A stretch of 40,677 bases of DNA from S144-45 sp015494035 (GCA_027057345.1 JALUIX010000015.1:1-40677), one strand, 5' to 3'. Positions 17,448 to 26,823 are shown, counted from the first letter of the stretch. Notes: generated by a model from the sequence alone, not told the origin. Numbers and translations are program-made.

Positions 17448-17500
17448 TAGTGAGTAACGGCTTTGGCCATTGTAACAAACCCGCACCCGAAGGCAGTGAC

Positions 17501-18214
17501 TCAGGCACTGCCGGTTTGGCTGTGTTGCGAGGAATTAAAGGGCATTACGCCCACGTTTTTCAGCAAGGCCAGGGTCTCGAACAACGGCAGGCCCATAATG
17601 CCGGAAAAACTGCCGTCAATGCGTGGCACAAAAGCCGCGGCATAACCCTGAATGGCGTAAGCACCGGCTTTGTCCAGCGGTTCGCCAGTAGCCACGTAGG
17701 CGCGGATTTCGGCCTCACTCAGTGACCGGAAATGGACTTCGCTGGTGGACACCGCCTGCTGCCACCGGTGCTGATGCCACACGGCCACGGCGGTGGTCAC
17801 CTGGTGTGTTCTGCCCGACAGGGCCTGCAACATGGCACAGGCCTCTTCCGTATCCCGAGGCTGGCCCAGCAAGGCGCCGTCCAGCACCACGATGGTGTCA
17901 GAACCCAGCACTGGTAAATCGATCAGGGATGGAATCACCGATAAATTATTGGTATTTCCGGTGTTTTCGAACGCATCGACGATAGCAGCGGCCTTGCCCT
18001 TGGCCAGGCGCAGGGAATACGCCACCGGGTCTTCTTGTTTCAATGGACTTTCATCAATAGCGGCTGGTCGGCAGGCAGGCTCGATGCCCACCTGTCGGAG
18101 CAACTGTGCTCGGCGCGGCGAGGCCGAAGCCAAAATCACCTGCGGGGCTGAGGTTTTGCTGCCACTTTCTTTTTGCGTGCGGCCTTGTTCTGGCATGGGG
18201 TCAGTAGTGTTCAT
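17501..18214 (-). CDS. maf: Maf-type nucleotide pyrophosphatase (YhdE-like)
   Basis: 237 residues. The signature VILASASPRRAQLLRQVGI begins near residue 26. LPVLGSDTIVVLDG holds the catalytic acidic residue, followed by GRTHQVTTAVAV and EPLDKAGAYAIQGYAAAFV. The late motif GSFSGIMGLPLFET fits the dTTP/UTP pyrophosphatase subgroup. The N-terminal extension of about 25 residues is polar, and a segment near 93-108 (ENTGNTNNLSVIPSL) is an extra loop relative to typical Maf. A later ATG at codon 7 is possible. The enzyme removes non-canonical nucleotides or acts in septum-related checks. The order maf-rng-yhdP is conserved with E. coli. Confidence 0.9.
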   Translation of the reverse strand: MNTTDPMPEQGRTQKESGSKTSAPQVILASASPRRAQLLRQVGIEPACRPAAIDESPLKQEDPVAYSLRLAKGKAAAIVDAFENTGNTNNLSVIPSLIDLPVLGSDTIVVLDGALLGQPRDTEEACAMLQALSGRTHQVTTAVAVWHQHRWQQAVSTSEVHFRSLSEAEIRAYVATGEPLDKAGAYAIQGYAAAFVPRIDGSFSGIMGLPLFETLALLKNVGVMPFNSSQHSQTGSA

Positions 18215-18262
18215 GGGCAGGCGTCCAATTCGGAAAATGGCAGTGTTTGATTTGGCTATTAC

Positions 18263-18733
18263 CTATTCGCGGTGATAGGGATGGTTATTGCGCAGGCTCC
18301 AGACCCGGTAGAGCTGTTCAGCCACTATCACCCGAACCAGCGGATGGGGGAAGGTCAGCGCACTCAGTGACCAGGTTTCATGGGCCTGTTGTTTTATATC
18401 CGGGGCCAGCCCGTCAGCACCACCAATGACCAGATCGAGGTCTTGGCCATCCATGTCCCAGCGGTCAAATTTGTCCGCCAGTTGCCGTGTGGTATGGGTT
18501 TTTCCCCGTTCATCCAGTACCACCAGCCGATTGCCCGGCCTGAGCGCCTGACGAATGGCTTCAGCCTCCTTGTGCATGGCCTTGTCTGCCGTGATGGAAC
18601 GGCTCCGGATCACCGGCGGGATTTCCACCAGTTCAATGCGGTGGCCAGCCGGCATTCGCCTGACATATTCATTAAACCCGGCCGCAACCCAGGCGGGCAT
18701 TTTATGGCCAACACTGATGAGTCGGGTTTTCAT
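18263..18733 (-). CDS. rlmH: 23S rRNA pseudouridine-1915 N3-methyltransferase
   Basis: 156 residues from MKTRLISVGHKMP, matching the usual 155; a longer frame from 18775 adds 14 unconserved residues. It is a SPOUT methyltransferase acting on assembled 70S ribosomes. Motifs are GNRLVVLDERGK, DLVIGGADG (SAM-binding knot) and the C-terminal FPHPLVRVIVAEQLYRVWSL, with RNNHPYHRE at the end. It follows rsfS by about 100 bases, an order widely conserved in proteobacteria. Confidence 0.95.
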   Translation of the reverse strand: MKTRLISVGHKMPAWVAAGFNEYVRRMPAGHRIELVEIPPVIRSRSITADKAMHKEAEAIRQALRPGNRLVVLDERGKTHTTRQLADKFDRWDMDGQDLDLVIGGADGLAPDIKQQAHETWSLSALTFPHPLVRVIVAEQLYRVWSLRNNHPYHRE

Positions 18734-18832
18734 GCGCCAGCGCGGCATTCCCTGGCCGGTTTGCCAATGGTGCAAGCCATGGCTTTATCGCAATGCTGCA
18801 TGTGGCATACAGCCAGTGAGCTATTCCGCACG

Positions 18833-19246
18833 CTAAGTCGTTTTGTTTGAGGCGTTCTCTATGGCACCGTCCCTGCCTTCAGCCTCATCGCTGTCAATAC
18901 CCCACAAGCCTTCCAGGTTGTAAAAGCCCCGTGCTTCGGGTGACATCACGTGCAGAACCACGTCACCCAGATCCACCACCACCCACTCGGAAACGCCTTC
19001 GCCTTCGTGCCCCAGCACGTCAAAGCCCGCCTGACGGGTTTTGCCCATGGCGGTTTCGGCAATGGTTTTCAGGTGTCGATTGGATGTTCCGGTGCAGATG
19101 GCCAGGTGGTCGGTCACCGAGGTCAGGTGCGACACATCCAGCGTTGTGATGTCTTTGGCTTTGGCGTCTTGCAGCGCGTCAATGACAACGGCCAGCAGTT
19201 GGGTGGACGGGTTTTGAGGCTTGTCCGGATTTTTTTTGTTTTCCAC
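18833..19246 (-). CDS. rsfS: Ribosomal silencing factor RsfS
   Basis: 137 residues from a GTG at 19246, chosen because TAGGAGA lies a few bases upstream; the longer frame to 19291 has no such site. RsfS binds uL14 and blocks subunit joining during starvation. Family blocks: LLAVVIDALQDAKAKDITTLDV, HLAICTGTSNRHLKTIAE, HEGEGVSEWVVVDLGDVVLHV and ARGFYNLEGLWG. The C-terminal tail is acidic. nadD, the usual upstream neighbour, is missing; a divergent LtaS-like gene is there instead. Confidence 0.93.
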   Translation of the reverse strand: MENKKNPDKPQNPSTQLLAVVIDALQDAKAKDITTLDVSHLTSVTDHLAICTGTSNRHLKTIAETAMGKTRQAGFDVLGHEGEGVSEWVVVDLGDVVLHVMSPEARGFYNLEGLWGIDSDEAEGRDGAIENASNKTT

Positions 19247-19373
19247 GCATTCTCCTAAAGATGAAAGAAACGGCGATGCCGTGGTAACCATTTTAGCGTG
19301 CCCATGCGCCAGAGGGAAGCCCGCTATGCCCTGCTCTGCCGCCGTAGTCTGCCTTGGCCTGCCACGGTCCGCC

Positions 19374-19402
19374 TTGGTGTCGGCCGTCAGTCGCGGTACA
19401 AT
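19374..19402 (+). promoter_or_regulatory. Candidate sigma-70 promoter of the LtaS-like gene
   Basis: TTGGTG at 19374-19379 and TACAAT at 19397-19402 are separated by exactly 17 bases. Transcription would start near 19409, about 26 bases before the chosen ATG at 19435. Supported by sequence match and spacing only. Confidence 0.55.
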
Positions 19403-19434
19403 GCGCGGTTAAGCCTCCCCTTGAGTACAAACCC

Positions 19435-21495
19435 ATGACCACCGACCCTTTCCGCATGAACCAGCGCTCCAGTCGCGGCCTCCTGAACAAACCGGCCTGG
19501 TGCCGGCTGAATGTGGCCTGGGCCTTTTTTCTGGTTTACCTGACCCTTAGCGTCATCACACGCGCCGTGCTCACAGTGCTGAGCTGGTCGTCACTGGATG
19601 CCGGCTGGCAGGTCATTCCGGTGATTTTTCTGCGTGGACTGCTGTTTGATCTGGGCTTTTACAGCTATTTCCTGATTCCCTTTGTGCTCTACCTGTGGTT
19701 GCTGCCGGAACGGCTCTGGCGCAGTCGCCTCAACAAGATCATCGTGCACGGGGTTTACCTGCTGTCCGTTTACGGGTTTCTGTTTGTGGCCGTGGCGGAA
19801 TACTTTTTCTGGGACGAATTCACCGTTCGCTTCAATTTTATCTCCGTTGATTACCTGGTTTACACTCACGAAGTCACCAGCAATATCCAGCAATCCTACC
19901 CTGTGGGGCCCATTCTGGCCGGTCTGGGGTTGTTGGCGCTGGGCATTTACTGGCTAACCCGACCTTACCTGAAGCAGGCGCTTGATTGCGCCTCACACCT
20001 CCGCCAGCGCACCGGCCCCATGTTGCTTTTGCTATTGCTGCCGGTGGTCAGTTATTTTGCCCTGAACCAGCAATGGCGTGAGTACAGCAAAAACACCTTC
20101 CAGAACGAACTGGCCAGTAACGGGCCTTACCAGTTCTTTGCCGCGTTCCGTAACAACGTGCTGGACTACGACAAATTCTATCCGGTGCAAGACGACGCCA
20201 AAGTCACGCGCAACCTTTACCGGCTGGTGCATAAACCGCTGCCGGACAATCCCGAGGCCATCAAACCCTATGACATCGGACGACACATTGATAACCCGGG
20301 CGAGGAACAGCGGCACAATGTGATTCTGGTCACCATCGAGTCCTTCAATGCCGATTTCCTGAAAAAATTTGCCGACCAGCGCGGTTACCCGGACACGGTC
20401 AAACCCGACTTGATCCGGCAGTACGGTGGCGAAACCGGGATGACGCCGTTTCTGGATTCGCTCATTGACCAGAGCCTGTTTTTCTCACGCATGTATGCCA
20501 CCGGCACCCGCACCGTGCGTGGGCTGGAAGCCATTACCCTGTCCATACCGCCCACGCCCGGGCGTTCCATCATCAAGCGCATCGGACACGAGTCCGGCAT
20601 GCATTCCCTGGGCCAGGTGTTTCGCGACAAGGGCTATGACGTGCAGTTCATTTACGGCGGGCGCGGCTATTTTGACAACATGAACGCGTTTTTTGCCGGC
20701 AACGGTTACGGCATCATCGACCAGGACAACGCTGCGGATTTCAATCATAAAATCGCCTTTGAAAATGCCTGGGGCATGAGCGATGGCGACCTGTATGACA
20801 TCACCCTGGCCCAGGCCGATCGCGCCCATGCCGAAGGCAAGCCCTTTTTCTATCAGTTGATGACCACCTCCAACCACCGGCCATTCACCTTCCCGGAAGG
20901 CACCATTGACTGGCCCCAACATAACCGCGAATCGGTCATTGCCTACACCAGTTACTCCATTGGCGAGTTTCTGCGTCAGGCCAGCGAAAAGCCCTGGTTT
21001 GACGACACGATTTTTGTATTTATTGCCGATCACACCTCACGCGCCGCGGGCAAGGCCAGCCTGCAGGTTCAGCGCTATCATATTCCCATGTGGATCTACG
21101 CGCCCAAGCTGATCAAACCCCGCGTGGTTGATACGCTGTTAAGCCAGATCGACGTGGCCCCCACCCTGCTGGCCCTGCTCAACATGGACTACGATTCGTG
21201 GTTTTTTGGCTTGAATGCCAGTGAGGTGTCACCTGGTGAGGAACGGGCGCTGATCGGCAATTATCAGAAACTCGGCTTGTACAAGAATGGCGTGCTGACT
21301 TATCTGGCGCCAGTCAAGCAGGTGCTGCAACGGCAGGAAACCACTGGCCAGGCGGCCAACAACCCGGCACTGGTGGATGACACCATCGCCTATTATCAGG
21401 GGGCTGACCGGGTTTACCGCTGCGGCCTGAACCTGCTCAAACCACCGAAAGCGGCGGAGCAATGCCTGCAAGGCGAAATCAAAAAAGCGCGCTAG
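19435..21495 (+). CDS. LtaS-like membrane sulfatase-fold phosphotransferase
   Basis: 686 residues from the ATG at 19435. Five hydrophobic helices fill about residues 20-225, and the rest is a periplasmic alkaline-phosphatase/sulfatase domain. Motifs are NVILVTIESFNADFL (metal-binding Glu), MYATGTRTVRGLEA with T360 as the likely nucleophile, FYQLMTTSNHRPFTFP and IFVFIADHTSRAAG. Family members transfer phosphoglycerol or phosphoethanolamine: LtaS makes lipoteichoic acid in Firmicutes, and OpgB modifies osmoregulated glucans in E. coli. In a Gram-negative the acceptor is probably a periplasmic glucan or envelope glycan, but nothing nearby identifies it. The gene converges on rsmA with 8 bases between the stop codons. 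Confidence 0.85.
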   Translation: MTTDPFRMNQRSSRGLLNKPAWCRLNVAWAFFLVYLTLSVITRAVLTVLSWSSLDAGWQVIPVIFLRGLLFDLGFYSYFLIPFVLYLWLLPERLWRSRLNKIIVHGVYLLSVYGFLFVAVAEYFFWDEFTVRFNFISVDYLVYTHEVTSNIQQSYPVGPILAGLGLLALGIYWLTRPYLKQALDCASHLRQRTGPMLLLLLLPVVSYFALNQQWREYSKNTFQNELASNGPYQFFAAFRNNVLDYDKFYPVQDDAKVTRNLYRLVHKPLPDNPEAIKPYDIGRHIDNPGEEQRHNVILVTIESFNADFLKKFADQRGYPDTVKPDLIRQYGGETGMTPFLDSLIDQSLFFSRMYATGTRTVRGLEAITLSIPPTPGRSIIKRIGHESGMHSLGQVFRDKGYDVQFIYGGRGYFDNMNAFFAGNGYGIIDQDNAADFNHKIAFENAWGMSDGDLYDITLAQADRAHAEGKPFFYQLMTTSNHRPFTFPEGTIDWPQHNRESVIAYTSYSIGEFLRQASEKPWFDDTIFVFIADHTSRAAGKASLQVQRYHIPMWIYAPKLIKPRVVDTLLSQIDVAPTLLALLNMDYDSWFFGLNASEVSPGEERALIGNYQKLGLYKNGVLTYLAPVKQVLQRQETTGQAANNPALVDDTIAYYQGADRVYRCGLNLLKPPKAAEQCLQGEIKKAR

Positions 21496-21503
21496 GGAGC
21501 CTC

Positions 21504-22277
21504 TCAGCCGTTGACCGGCTTTAGGGCATTAGCCAGTTGCAGATATTGATCCACACTGACAGTCTCTGGCCGCTGTTGCGGGTCCAGCCCCATACGCTGC
21601 AACTGTTCGGCGGAAAACAGGCCTTTGAGGTTATTCTTGAGGGTCTTACGCCGTTGCGAGAAAGCCTGTTTGACCACGCGTTCCAGGGTGGCAAAATCCA
21701 CCGCTGGCGGATTCTCCCGTGGCACCAGGCGGATGATCTGTGAGTCCACCTTGGGCACCGGATGGAACGAGCCTGGCTTGACCACAAACAGCGGCTGGGT
21801 CTCCAGGCGGTGCTGCAGCATCACCGAAAGACGGCCATAATCCTTACCCCCGGGCTGGGCCGCGATGCGCGTCACCACTTCCTTTTGCAACATGAACAGC
21901 ATGTCTTCAATGCGATCGGCCTGCTGTAGCAAGTGAATCAGCAAAGGCGTGGAGACGTTGTAGGGCAGATTGCCAATCACCCGCACTTTTCTACCATCGA
22001 CCGACTCGGGCAAGGCCAGCGTCAGGGCATCCTGATGGCGCACCTGGACGTAGGGCTTGTGACCAAATTTCTGTTCCAGCTCCGGAATCAGGTCACTGTC
22101 CAGTTCCACCAGGTGCAAACCGGCCACCCGATCAACCAGTTCCTCGGTGATGGCGCCGTGACCGGGGCCGATTTCATAGAACAGGTCATCGGCCTTGGGG
22201 TTGGCGGCATGGATAATTTTGCCAATGATGTTGGGGTCATGCAGAAAATTCTGCCCAAAACGTTTCTTGGCTTTCAT
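21504..22277 (-). CDS. rsmA: 16S rRNA A1518/A1519 dimethyltransferase
   Basis: 257 residues (KsgA). It starts MKAKKRFGQNFLHDP, the family signature. SAM-binding motif EIGPGHGAITEEL and the catalytic NLPYNVSTPLL are present, with SFHPVPKVDSQIIRL and AFSQRRKTLKNNLKG. It dimethylates two adenines near the 3' end of 16S rRNA late in 30S assembly. It overlaps pdxA by ATGA and ends the lptD-surA-pdxA-rsmA operon. apaG, which follows in E. coli, is absent. Confidence 0.96.
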   Translation of the reverse strand: MKAKKRFGQNFLHDPNIIGKIIHAANPKADDLFYEIGPGHGAITEELVDRVAGLHLVELDSDLIPELEQKFGHKPYVQVRHQDALTLALPESVDGRKVRVIGNLPYNVSTPLLIHLLQQADRIEDMLFMLQKEVVTRIAAQPGGKDYGRLSVMLQHRLETQPLFVVKPGSFHPVPKVDSQIIRLVPRENPPAVDFATLERVVKQAFSQRRKTLKNNLKGLFSAEQLQRMGLDPQQRPETVSVDQYLQLANALKPVNG

Positions 22278-23305
22278 GCGACGTGTTCTCCCATCTGATT
22301 TTGTGCCAGCTGGCGTGCCAGATGGATGGCCTGCAACAGGCTGCCTGTGTCGGCAATGCCCTGCCCGGCGATGTCCAGGGCAGTGCCGTGATCCACGCTG
22401 GTGCGAATAAATGGCAAACCCAGGGTCAGGTTGACCGACTCGCCAAAACCGGCGTACTTTAACGGTGCCAGCCCCTGATCGTGGTACATGGCCAGCACCG
22501 CATCGACGTTTTCCAGTCGCGGCGGGGTGAACAGCGTGTCAGCCGGAATGGGGCCTGTTACGGCATGACCGGCCTGGCGAAATGCGGCGATGACTGGCTC
22601 AATCACCTCGATTTCTTCCCGGCCCAGCACACCGCCCTCGCCGGCATGAGGGTTCAAGCCACACACAGCAATGCGCGGCTTCTTCAGGCCGAATTTCTGT
22701 TGCATGTCTGCCAGCAGGATGCTCAACACCTCGCGCAGACTATCGGGGCTGATGGCATCGGCCACCGCGCGCAATGGCAGGTGAGTGGTGGCCAGTGCCA
22801 CGCGCATGTGGCGATTGAGCAGCATCATAACCACTTTGGGCGTATGGCTGAGTTCGGCCAAAAATTCGGTATGGCCGGTAAAAAGAATGCCCGCGCTATT
22901 GATAACACCCTTATGCAGCGGCGTGGTCACCATGGCGGAAAACTGCCCTTCCATGCAGCCTTTGGCGGCCACTTCCAGGGTGCGCAGCACGTAATTGGCA
23001 TTGGCCGGGTTCAGCTGGCCCATGCGCACCGGCTGCGGGCATGGAACCGGCAGGCAGTGCACAGTTCGCGAATCGGTCGGAATAGCACAATCGCTCTGAC
23101 CGGAAAGGGCTTTCACAGCCACGTTCAGCCCCAACTGGCGGCCATGTTGTTCCAGCACGGCTGGGTCAGCGATGACCACCGCCGGGTTCAGGCGGCCTTC
23201 AGCGGCCAGACGCAGGATCAGCTCCGGGCCAATGCCGGCGGGTTCGCCACCGGTGATGGCAATGGGCCGTACAGCGGCCTTTGGGGGCGTGAACGCCTGT
23301 TTCAA
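22274..23305 (-). CDS. pdxA: 4-hydroxythreonine-4-phosphate dehydrogenase
   Basis: 343 residues. PdxA oxidises 4-phosphohydroxy-L-threonine in pyridoxal phosphate synthesis, with NAD and a divalent metal. Visible motifs are ITGGEPAGIGPEL near the start, MVTTPLHKGVIN, GHTEFLAEL, CGLNPHAGEGG (metal histidine), MYHDQGLAPLKY and FIRTSVDHGTALDIAGQG. It overlaps surA (ATGA) and rsmA (ATGA), implying coupled translation. Paired with serC in this window, two steps of the same vitamin B6 pathway are present. Confidence 0.95.
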   Translation of the reverse strand: MKQAFTPPKAAVRPIAITGGEPAGIGPELILRLAAEGRLNPAVVIADPAVLEQHGRQLGLNVAVKALSGQSDCAIPTDSRTVHCLPVPCPQPVRMGQLNPANANYVLRTLEVAAKGCMEGQFSAMVTTPLHKGVINSAGILFTGHTEFLAELSHTPKVVMMLLNRHMRVALATTHLPLRAVADAISPDSLREVLSILLADMQQKFGLKKPRIAVCGLNPHAGEGGVLGREEIEVIEPVIAAFRQAGHAVTGPIPADTLFTPPRLENVDAVLAMYHDQGLAPLKYAGFGESVNLTLGLPFIRTSVDHGTALDIAGQGIADTGSLLQAIHLARQLAQNQMGEHVA

Positions 23306-24576
23306 AGGCGGATATCCACAAAGGCCTCGCCGCGAATCTGGCGTAACCAGGCTTCGCGCTCTTCGGCAATCTTGCGCTGCAGCAGGGCTTCACGCGCTTG
23401 CTGGCGCTTGAATTCCTCGGTGACATCACTTTTGCGTTTGCCATTGAGCTTGACAATGTGCCAGCCGGCCTGGGTCTGGAAGGGCTTGGAATACTCCCCT
23501 TCTTTCAGTGACTCCAGCGCCTTGGCAAAACGCTCGCCATACTGACGCGGCTGGAACCAGCCCATGTCGCCGCCCAGGGGCGCAGAGGCGTGATCATCTG
23601 AATATTTTTCCGCCAGCTTGGCAAAGTCCTCGCCCTGTTGTAGTTTTTCGTAGACTTCATTGATTCTGCGCATGGCGTCTTCGGGCGTGACCAGCTCGGA
23701 AACCCGCGCCATAATGTGCTGGGCCTTGACCTCGTCAATCATTTTCTGCTCGCTGTCGCGCTTGCCTTCCAGTTTGATGATGTGAAAACCGCTGGGACTG
23801 CGCACCGGGTGCGTGATTTCACCCACTTTCATGGCACTGAGCTGATCGGCGAACAACTCTGGTAACTGGTTGATCGGTCGCCAGCCCAAATCACCCCCTT
23901 CCAGGGCTTTCTGGCCAGCGGAAACCTGCGTCGCAAGGCTGGCAAAATCTGCCCCTCCAGCCAGCTGCTGATAAACCTCCTCGGCCTTTTGACGGGCTTT
24001 TTCCACGGCTTCGTTGGAGGCATTTTGTGGCACCGCAATCAGAATGTGGCGCAGTTTGACTTCGCCCTGGTTCAGGTGGTTGGACGCCAGAAACAGGTCC
24101 ACATCTTCTTCAGACACCTTGGCCTGGCTCTCGGCCCAGCCACGGCTGACGCGGTCGGCCAGCATTTCCTTGCGAATGTCCTCGCGGAAATCAGCAAAAC
24201 GTTGCCCTTCCTTTTCAATGGCTGCCCGCATCTGCGCCACACTCAGACCGTTCTGGGCCGCAATGCGCTCAATGGCCGCGTTCAGCTCGGCATCGGAAAC
24301 ACGCACGCCCGCCTGTTGTGCCTTCTGCACTTGCAGGTTTTGCAAAATCAGCCGTTCCAGCACCTGCCGTTCCAGCACCGAACGGGGCGGCAGCTGCACC
24401 CCACGGGCATTGAACTGTTTGATGATGTTGGCCACGGTACGATCCAGGTCGCTGCGAAGAATCACATCATCGTCAACCACAGCCACAATCTCGTCCAGCA
24501 CTTGCTCTTCGGCAAAACTGGCATTTGGCAGCCACAAACCACTGGCCAGGGCCAATAACACGATCAGTTTTTTCAT
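23302..24576 (-). CDS. surA: SurA, periplasmic chaperone and peptidyl-prolyl isomerase
   Basis: 424 residues. The signal peptide (residues about 1-22, MKKLIVLLALASGLWLPNASFAEE) leads into the N-terminal chaperone region (LDEIVAVVDDDVILRSDLD). Two parvulin domains follow, about 170-275 (KLRHILIAVPQ, GGDLGWRPINQLPELF, SPSGFHIIKLEGKR) and 280-385 (QHIMARVSELVTPEDA, GGDMGWFQPRQYGERF, TQAGWHIVKLNGKR). A short C-terminal helix ends the protein. SurA escorts outer-membrane proteins, including LptD coded just upstream with a 3-base gap, to the Bam complex. Confidence 0.96.
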   Translation of the reverse strand: MKKLIVLLALASGLWLPNASFAEEQVLDEIVAVVDDDVILRSDLDRTVANIIKQFNARGVQLPPRSVLERQVLERLILQNLQVQKAQQAGVRVSDAELNAAIERIAAQNGLSVAQMRAAIEKEGQRFADFREDIRKEMLADRVSRGWAESQAKVSEEDVDLFLASNHLNQGEVKLRHILIAVPQNASNEAVEKARQKAEEVYQQLAGGADFASLATQVSAGQKALEGGDLGWRPINQLPELFADQLSAMKVGEITHPVRSPSGFHIIKLEGKRDSEQKMIDEVKAQHIMARVSELVTPEDAMRRINEVYEKLQQGEDFAKLAEKYSDDHASAPLGGDMGWFQPRQYGERFAKALESLKEGEYSKPFQTQAGWHIVKLNGKRKSDVTEEFKRQQAREALLQRKIAEEREAWLRQIRGEAFVDIRL

Positions 24577-24579
24577 GAA

Positions 24580-26823
24580 TCAATATTCCTCGCTATAGCC
24601 CGGAATGGACTGTTTCAACAAGCGCCGCGGGTTGCGGCCCAATGAGCCCAGTCCATTGAACTGGATTTCTGCGTAGATGCCATTTTTGGCGTCTCCCGCT
24701 TCGTTATAGATAAACCGGCGCGCCACCAGACGAAACGCCCAGCAACAGCTGCGGTGTTCGATGCCAGCCAGTGCCTCGATGGTTGTGTTGGCATTCAGTG
24801 AGTAGTTCCAGCGCGCAATCAGGCGGTTCTGGCGGCTGATGGGGTAAACCACCGAGCTGTCCACCTGTTCAATTTTACCCTGCCGATAGCGGTAGGCGAA
24901 ATTGAGCAACGAACCGGCCTTGCCACGCCGTTGCAGTCGCACCAGCGCCCGTTCGGTTTCGCTGGTTTCCGGATCCCAATGCAGGCTCACTGTGCCATTC
25001 CAGGGACCATCCGGCCGGTAATTGAACTCGGCAATCAGGGGCGACACCGAGCGGTTCTCGGGTTGGCCATTTAACTGCACGCGTTGCTGGTCAAAATAGA
25101 CAATCTGACCCACGGTGGCGTTCCATCTTTCCCGCCCCACGGCGTCAAAGGCACGGTGGGTCAGCGCCACAGAAACCTGATTGGCGTCCATTTGCCGGTC
25201 GGCGCCGGAAAAACGGTTGGTCTGAAACAGCAAGGCCGAGCCAAAGGTCAGACCGTGAGTGTCAAACAAGGGAATGTCCTCTTGCTTGCGGTACGGCGCA
25301 AACACGTAAAATAGCCGCGGTTCCAGGGTTTTGAAACTGCCATCGGGCAGGTTTTTTTCCAGCCGCAGTCCGCTGTCGAGGGAAAAAATGGGCAGAGAAC
25401 GGTCGGGTTTATCGTTGCCTTCGGCGTGCTTGAGGTCATATTCGGTCAGCCGGTAGTCCAGCCGTGGCGCCAGCCAGCCCCAGGGGTTCTGCCAGCGTTT
25501 TTCCACGTAAGGCCGAAAATCCAGTCGCCAACCGGTCACCGAATCCTCGCGATAGAAGTTGGCCGCCTGCGCTTTCAAGCCGTATTGCAGCCCCTGCAAC
25601 AGGCGGTGGTTTTGCCACCAGTAATTGAGTACCGGCAAACGCTGGTAAGGTTTCTGATTAGGCCGTATGGTGCTGGTGAGAAGCTGGTAGTCATCGATCT
25701 GGGCGCGGAACAACCAGTGCTCACCTGCGCCTTTCAGCTGCAGGTAACTGTGCAGGTAGGGCCGTGAAGCTGTGTAGACGTTGTCGCTGAAGTCCTCGAA
25801 ATAACGGGGGTCGGAAACCCGCTGGTATCTGCCATTGAAGCGCCAGTCATCGTTGATGCTTTTGCGATGGGTCAAATTGAGGAAATAGCGGTCAATATCA
25901 CGCACTTTGTCATTGGGCAGGTAATCCGCTTCCAGCGTACCGCGATAGCTTTCACCCAGGTAACGGAATTCACTTTCCAGCATGGTGCCATTTTGCTGAA
26001 TGTAACGCGGCGTCAGGGTCAGGTCGCGATTGGGCGCCAGGTTGAAATAATAAGGGATTGAAATGTCCCAACCGGTCACCGAGGAATAGCCCACGCCGGG
26101 CACCAAAAAGCCACTGCGGCGCTGATCGTTCAGCGGCAACCTGGCCCAGGGTAGATAGAGGATGGGCGTGTCCTTGAAACGCAAGGTCAGGTGGTGAAAA
26201 GTGCCTTCCTGTTTTTCCAGATCAAGCTCGGCTCGGCGGGCGCGTATTTCCCAGCTTTTGTGATCCGGTGGGCAGGTGGTGTAACTAATGTTTTCCAGCA
26301 CACTGGCCTGCTCGCTTTGTTGCAACTGCTCGGCGCTGCCATTGACATTGGAATTCAGGATGTGAAAAGTGATGTCGGTGAGGTTGGCCTTGTCCTGCTG
26401 CAGGTAAAGCGTCGCCCGGCGCGCCTTGATAGCCTGTTTGTCATCGCTGTAACGCAACGGCGTCTGGATTTCCACCTCGCCGGTGGCGCGATCCAATTGC
26501 AGAGACTGGGCGGCGACAATTTTCTTCCCCTGCTGGACGCACACGTCACCGGTCAGCTTCACCGTCTGGTCATCCACTCGCTTGATTTTGAACGCATCCA
26601 GGTGTAATTTGCCGTCTGCCTGTGGCGCTTTACACTCAATGGCCGGTGGCTCCGGTTGCACCGCACACTCATCGGCAATGGGCGATTTCGTTTTGCCGCT
26701 GGCCAAAGTGGTCGCAGGGAGCACAAGCAGACAGAAGGCACCGACCAGGCCAGTGAGTACTCCCGACGGTCGTTGCTGAAGGTGTCGTGGTGTTTCAGGC
26801 GTGGCGAACACGAAATGCGTCAA
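24580..26823 (-). CDS. lptD: LptD, LPS-assembly outer-membrane protein
   Basis: 747 residues. LptD with LptE inserts LPS into the outer leaflet. A signal-type hydrophobic stretch covers residues about 21-41. The OstA/jellyroll domain follows (TVKLTGDVCVQQGKK) and then a beta-barrel. Disulfide cysteines expected of the family are visible: N-terminal ones at 53 and 64, one in SYTTCPPDHKSWEI, and the adjacent pair C693-C694 in HRSCCWAFRLVARR. ARLPLNDQRRSGFLVPGVGY is a family hallmark. It is the first gene of the operon with surA, pdxA and rsmA. I did not find a convincing sigma-E promoter upstream. Confidence 0.95.
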   Translation of the reverse strand: MTHFVFATPETPRHLQQRPSGVLTGLVGAFCLLVLPATTLASGKTKSPIADECAVQPEPPAIECKAPQADGKLHLDAFKIKRVDDQTVKLTGDVCVQQGKKIVAAQSLQLDRATGEVEIQTPLRYSDDKQAIKARRATLYLQQDKANLTDITFHILNSNVNGSAEQLQQSEQASVLENISYTTCPPDHKSWEIRARRAELDLEKQEGTFHHLTLRFKDTPILYLPWARLPLNDQRRSGFLVPGVGYSSVTGWDISIPYYFNLAPNRDLTLTPRYIQQNGTMLESEFRYLGESYRGTLEADYLPNDKVRDIDRYFLNLTHRKSINDDWRFNGRYQRVSDPRYFEDFSDNVYTASRPYLHSYLQLKGAGEHWLFRAQIDDYQLLTSTIRPNQKPYQRLPVLNYWWQNHRLLQGLQYGLKAQAANFYREDSVTGWRLDFRPYVEKRWQNPWGWLAPRLDYRLTEYDLKHAEGNDKPDRSLPIFSLDSGLRLEKNLPDGSFKTLEPRLFYVFAPYRKQEDIPLFDTHGLTFGSALLFQTNRFSGADRQMDANQVSVALTHRAFDAVGRERWNATVGQIVYFDQQRVQLNGQPENRSVSPLIAEFNYRPDGPWNGTVSLHWDPETSETERALVRLQRRGKAGSLLNFAYRYRQGKIEQVDSSVVYPISRQNRLIARWNYSLNANTTIEALAGIEHRSCCWAFRLVARRFIYNEAGDAKNGIYAEIQFNGLGSLGRNPRRLLKQSIPGYSEEY

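Noticed and set aside
21493..21503. TAGGGAGCCTCT between the LtaS-like and rsmA stops, resembling a MITE end at a stop codon
   Set aside because: Only about ten bases match, and no partner end exists; it may be chance or a fully decayed insertion.
22481..23545. Plus-strand 354-codon frame
   Set aside because: It is antisense to pdxA and surA; composition is that of a shadow frame.
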